Below, in pieces: positions 63,876-64,000 of a DNA stretch of 64,000 bases (position 1 is its first letter; each line of letters opens with the position of its first letter). The notes under the pieces are model-generated. The model was not told the origin of the DNA, did no database searches, and was given only the letters and a program-made list of their open reading frames with translations. Made by a program: the position numbers and the translations under genes. Source of the stretch: Epiperipatus broadwayi (lineage: Eukaryota; Onychophora; Udeonychophora; Euonychophora; Peripatidae); contig JAQFVV010006310.1 of assembly GCA_028023455.1 (NCBI GenBank), forward strand, positions 1,924,001 to 1,988,000, read 5' to 3'.

Positions 63876-64000
63876 CTGTAGTAGTCTTCTTTGCAATAGA
63901 TACTCCCATCCTTAGCAAAGCACGTAAGTTCAGAATCGAGTCGTAGTTTACATTCACAACATTTAAGACATTGGACATGCCACTGCTTGTCCACCGCTAA
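63876..64000 (-). CDS. Lhx2/9: LIM-homeodomain transcription factor (Lhx2/9, apterous group), exon encoding second half of LIM domain 1; partial
   Basis: Seen: read from 64000 downward, the minus strand is open for 41 codons plus two bases. It encodes LAVDKQWHVQCLKCCECKL, then CFAKDGSIYCKEDYY. The exon ends AG followed by GTAAGA, a good splice donor. The zinc ligands of the distal half of LIM1 are visible (HVQC, LKC, CEC, YCKED). Family knowledge: this wording is typical of the Lhx2/Lhx9/apterous group, nuclear transcription factors in which tandem LIM domains bind LDB-type cofactors and a homeodomain binds DNA. They act in neural, eye and limb/appendage patterning. The split codon AG|G joins the next exon to read YYRRFSV, the expected junction. 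The 5' part of the exon and gene lies beyond the window edge. Lhx2 and Lhx9 cannot be told apart; most invertebrates have one gene. Confidence 0.95.

Overview
The window is AT-rich animal DNA from a large, intron- and repeat-heavy genome. The only gene that can be named with confidence is a LIM-homeodomain transcription factor of the Lhx2/Lhx9/apterous group. It lies on the minus strand at the right end. Two coding exons are present, at 63876-64000 (cut by the window edge) and 58014-58381, joined by an intron of about 5.5 kb. Together they give the second half of LIM domain 1, a complete LIM domain 2 and the linker with its basic GRPRKRKSP stretch. I could not find the homeodomain exons, so everything left of 58013 is read as a very large downstream intron and/or intergenic DNA. 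The mix of tRNA-derived SINEs, half-kilobase foldback repeats, Penelope-like elements and RTE-like and L1/Tx1-like LINE remnants suggests a mollusc, most likely a cephalopod (octopus-like). That is an inference from repeat style and has not been tested by a search.

Layout. 1-12 kb: AT-rich DNA with SINE family A, repeat family E, a small foldback (3 kb), a complete family B foldback (5.36-5.88 kb), short tandem repeats (6.2 kb), a two-copy direct repeat with faint coding character (8.8-9.3 kb) and a long foldback (10.4-10.8 kb). 13.0-15.1 kb: two CpG-containing, GC-richer blocks, the first possibly an LTR with a primer-binding-site-like sequence. 16-31 kb: more family B arms and foldbacks, and two Penelope-like fragments placed head to head (23.8-25.2 kb). 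31.4-38.1 kb: a SINE copy, an RTE-like LINE tail, a decayed L1/Tx1-like LINE reverse transcriptase (34.6-37.3 kb, minus) and a Penelope-type tail. 39-52 kb: family B arms, a composite foldback (41 kb), very long GA and TAA microsatellites, and two further RTE-like LINE fragments. 52.3-56.7 kb: a Penelope-like element with a YVDD reverse-transcriptase motif and a GIY-YIG endonuclease remnant. Its 3' side has a near-perfect 123-bp tandem duplication, and the whole 4.4-kb stretch is bracketed by inverted copies of the same tail. 57.36-57.54 kb: an almost perfect 79-bp-arm hairpin, only about 0.5 kb from an Lhx exon.

The long ORFs inside the GA and TAA microsatellites (42.5-43.0, 47.2, 48.9 kb) are repeat translations, not genes. 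No tRNA, rRNA, CRISPR or bacterial-type features were seen. The most distinctive signal is the density of long inverted repeats in probable intronic sequence. If transcribed, these would fold into dsRNA, which matters if the host is a cephalopod with heavy A-to-I editing.
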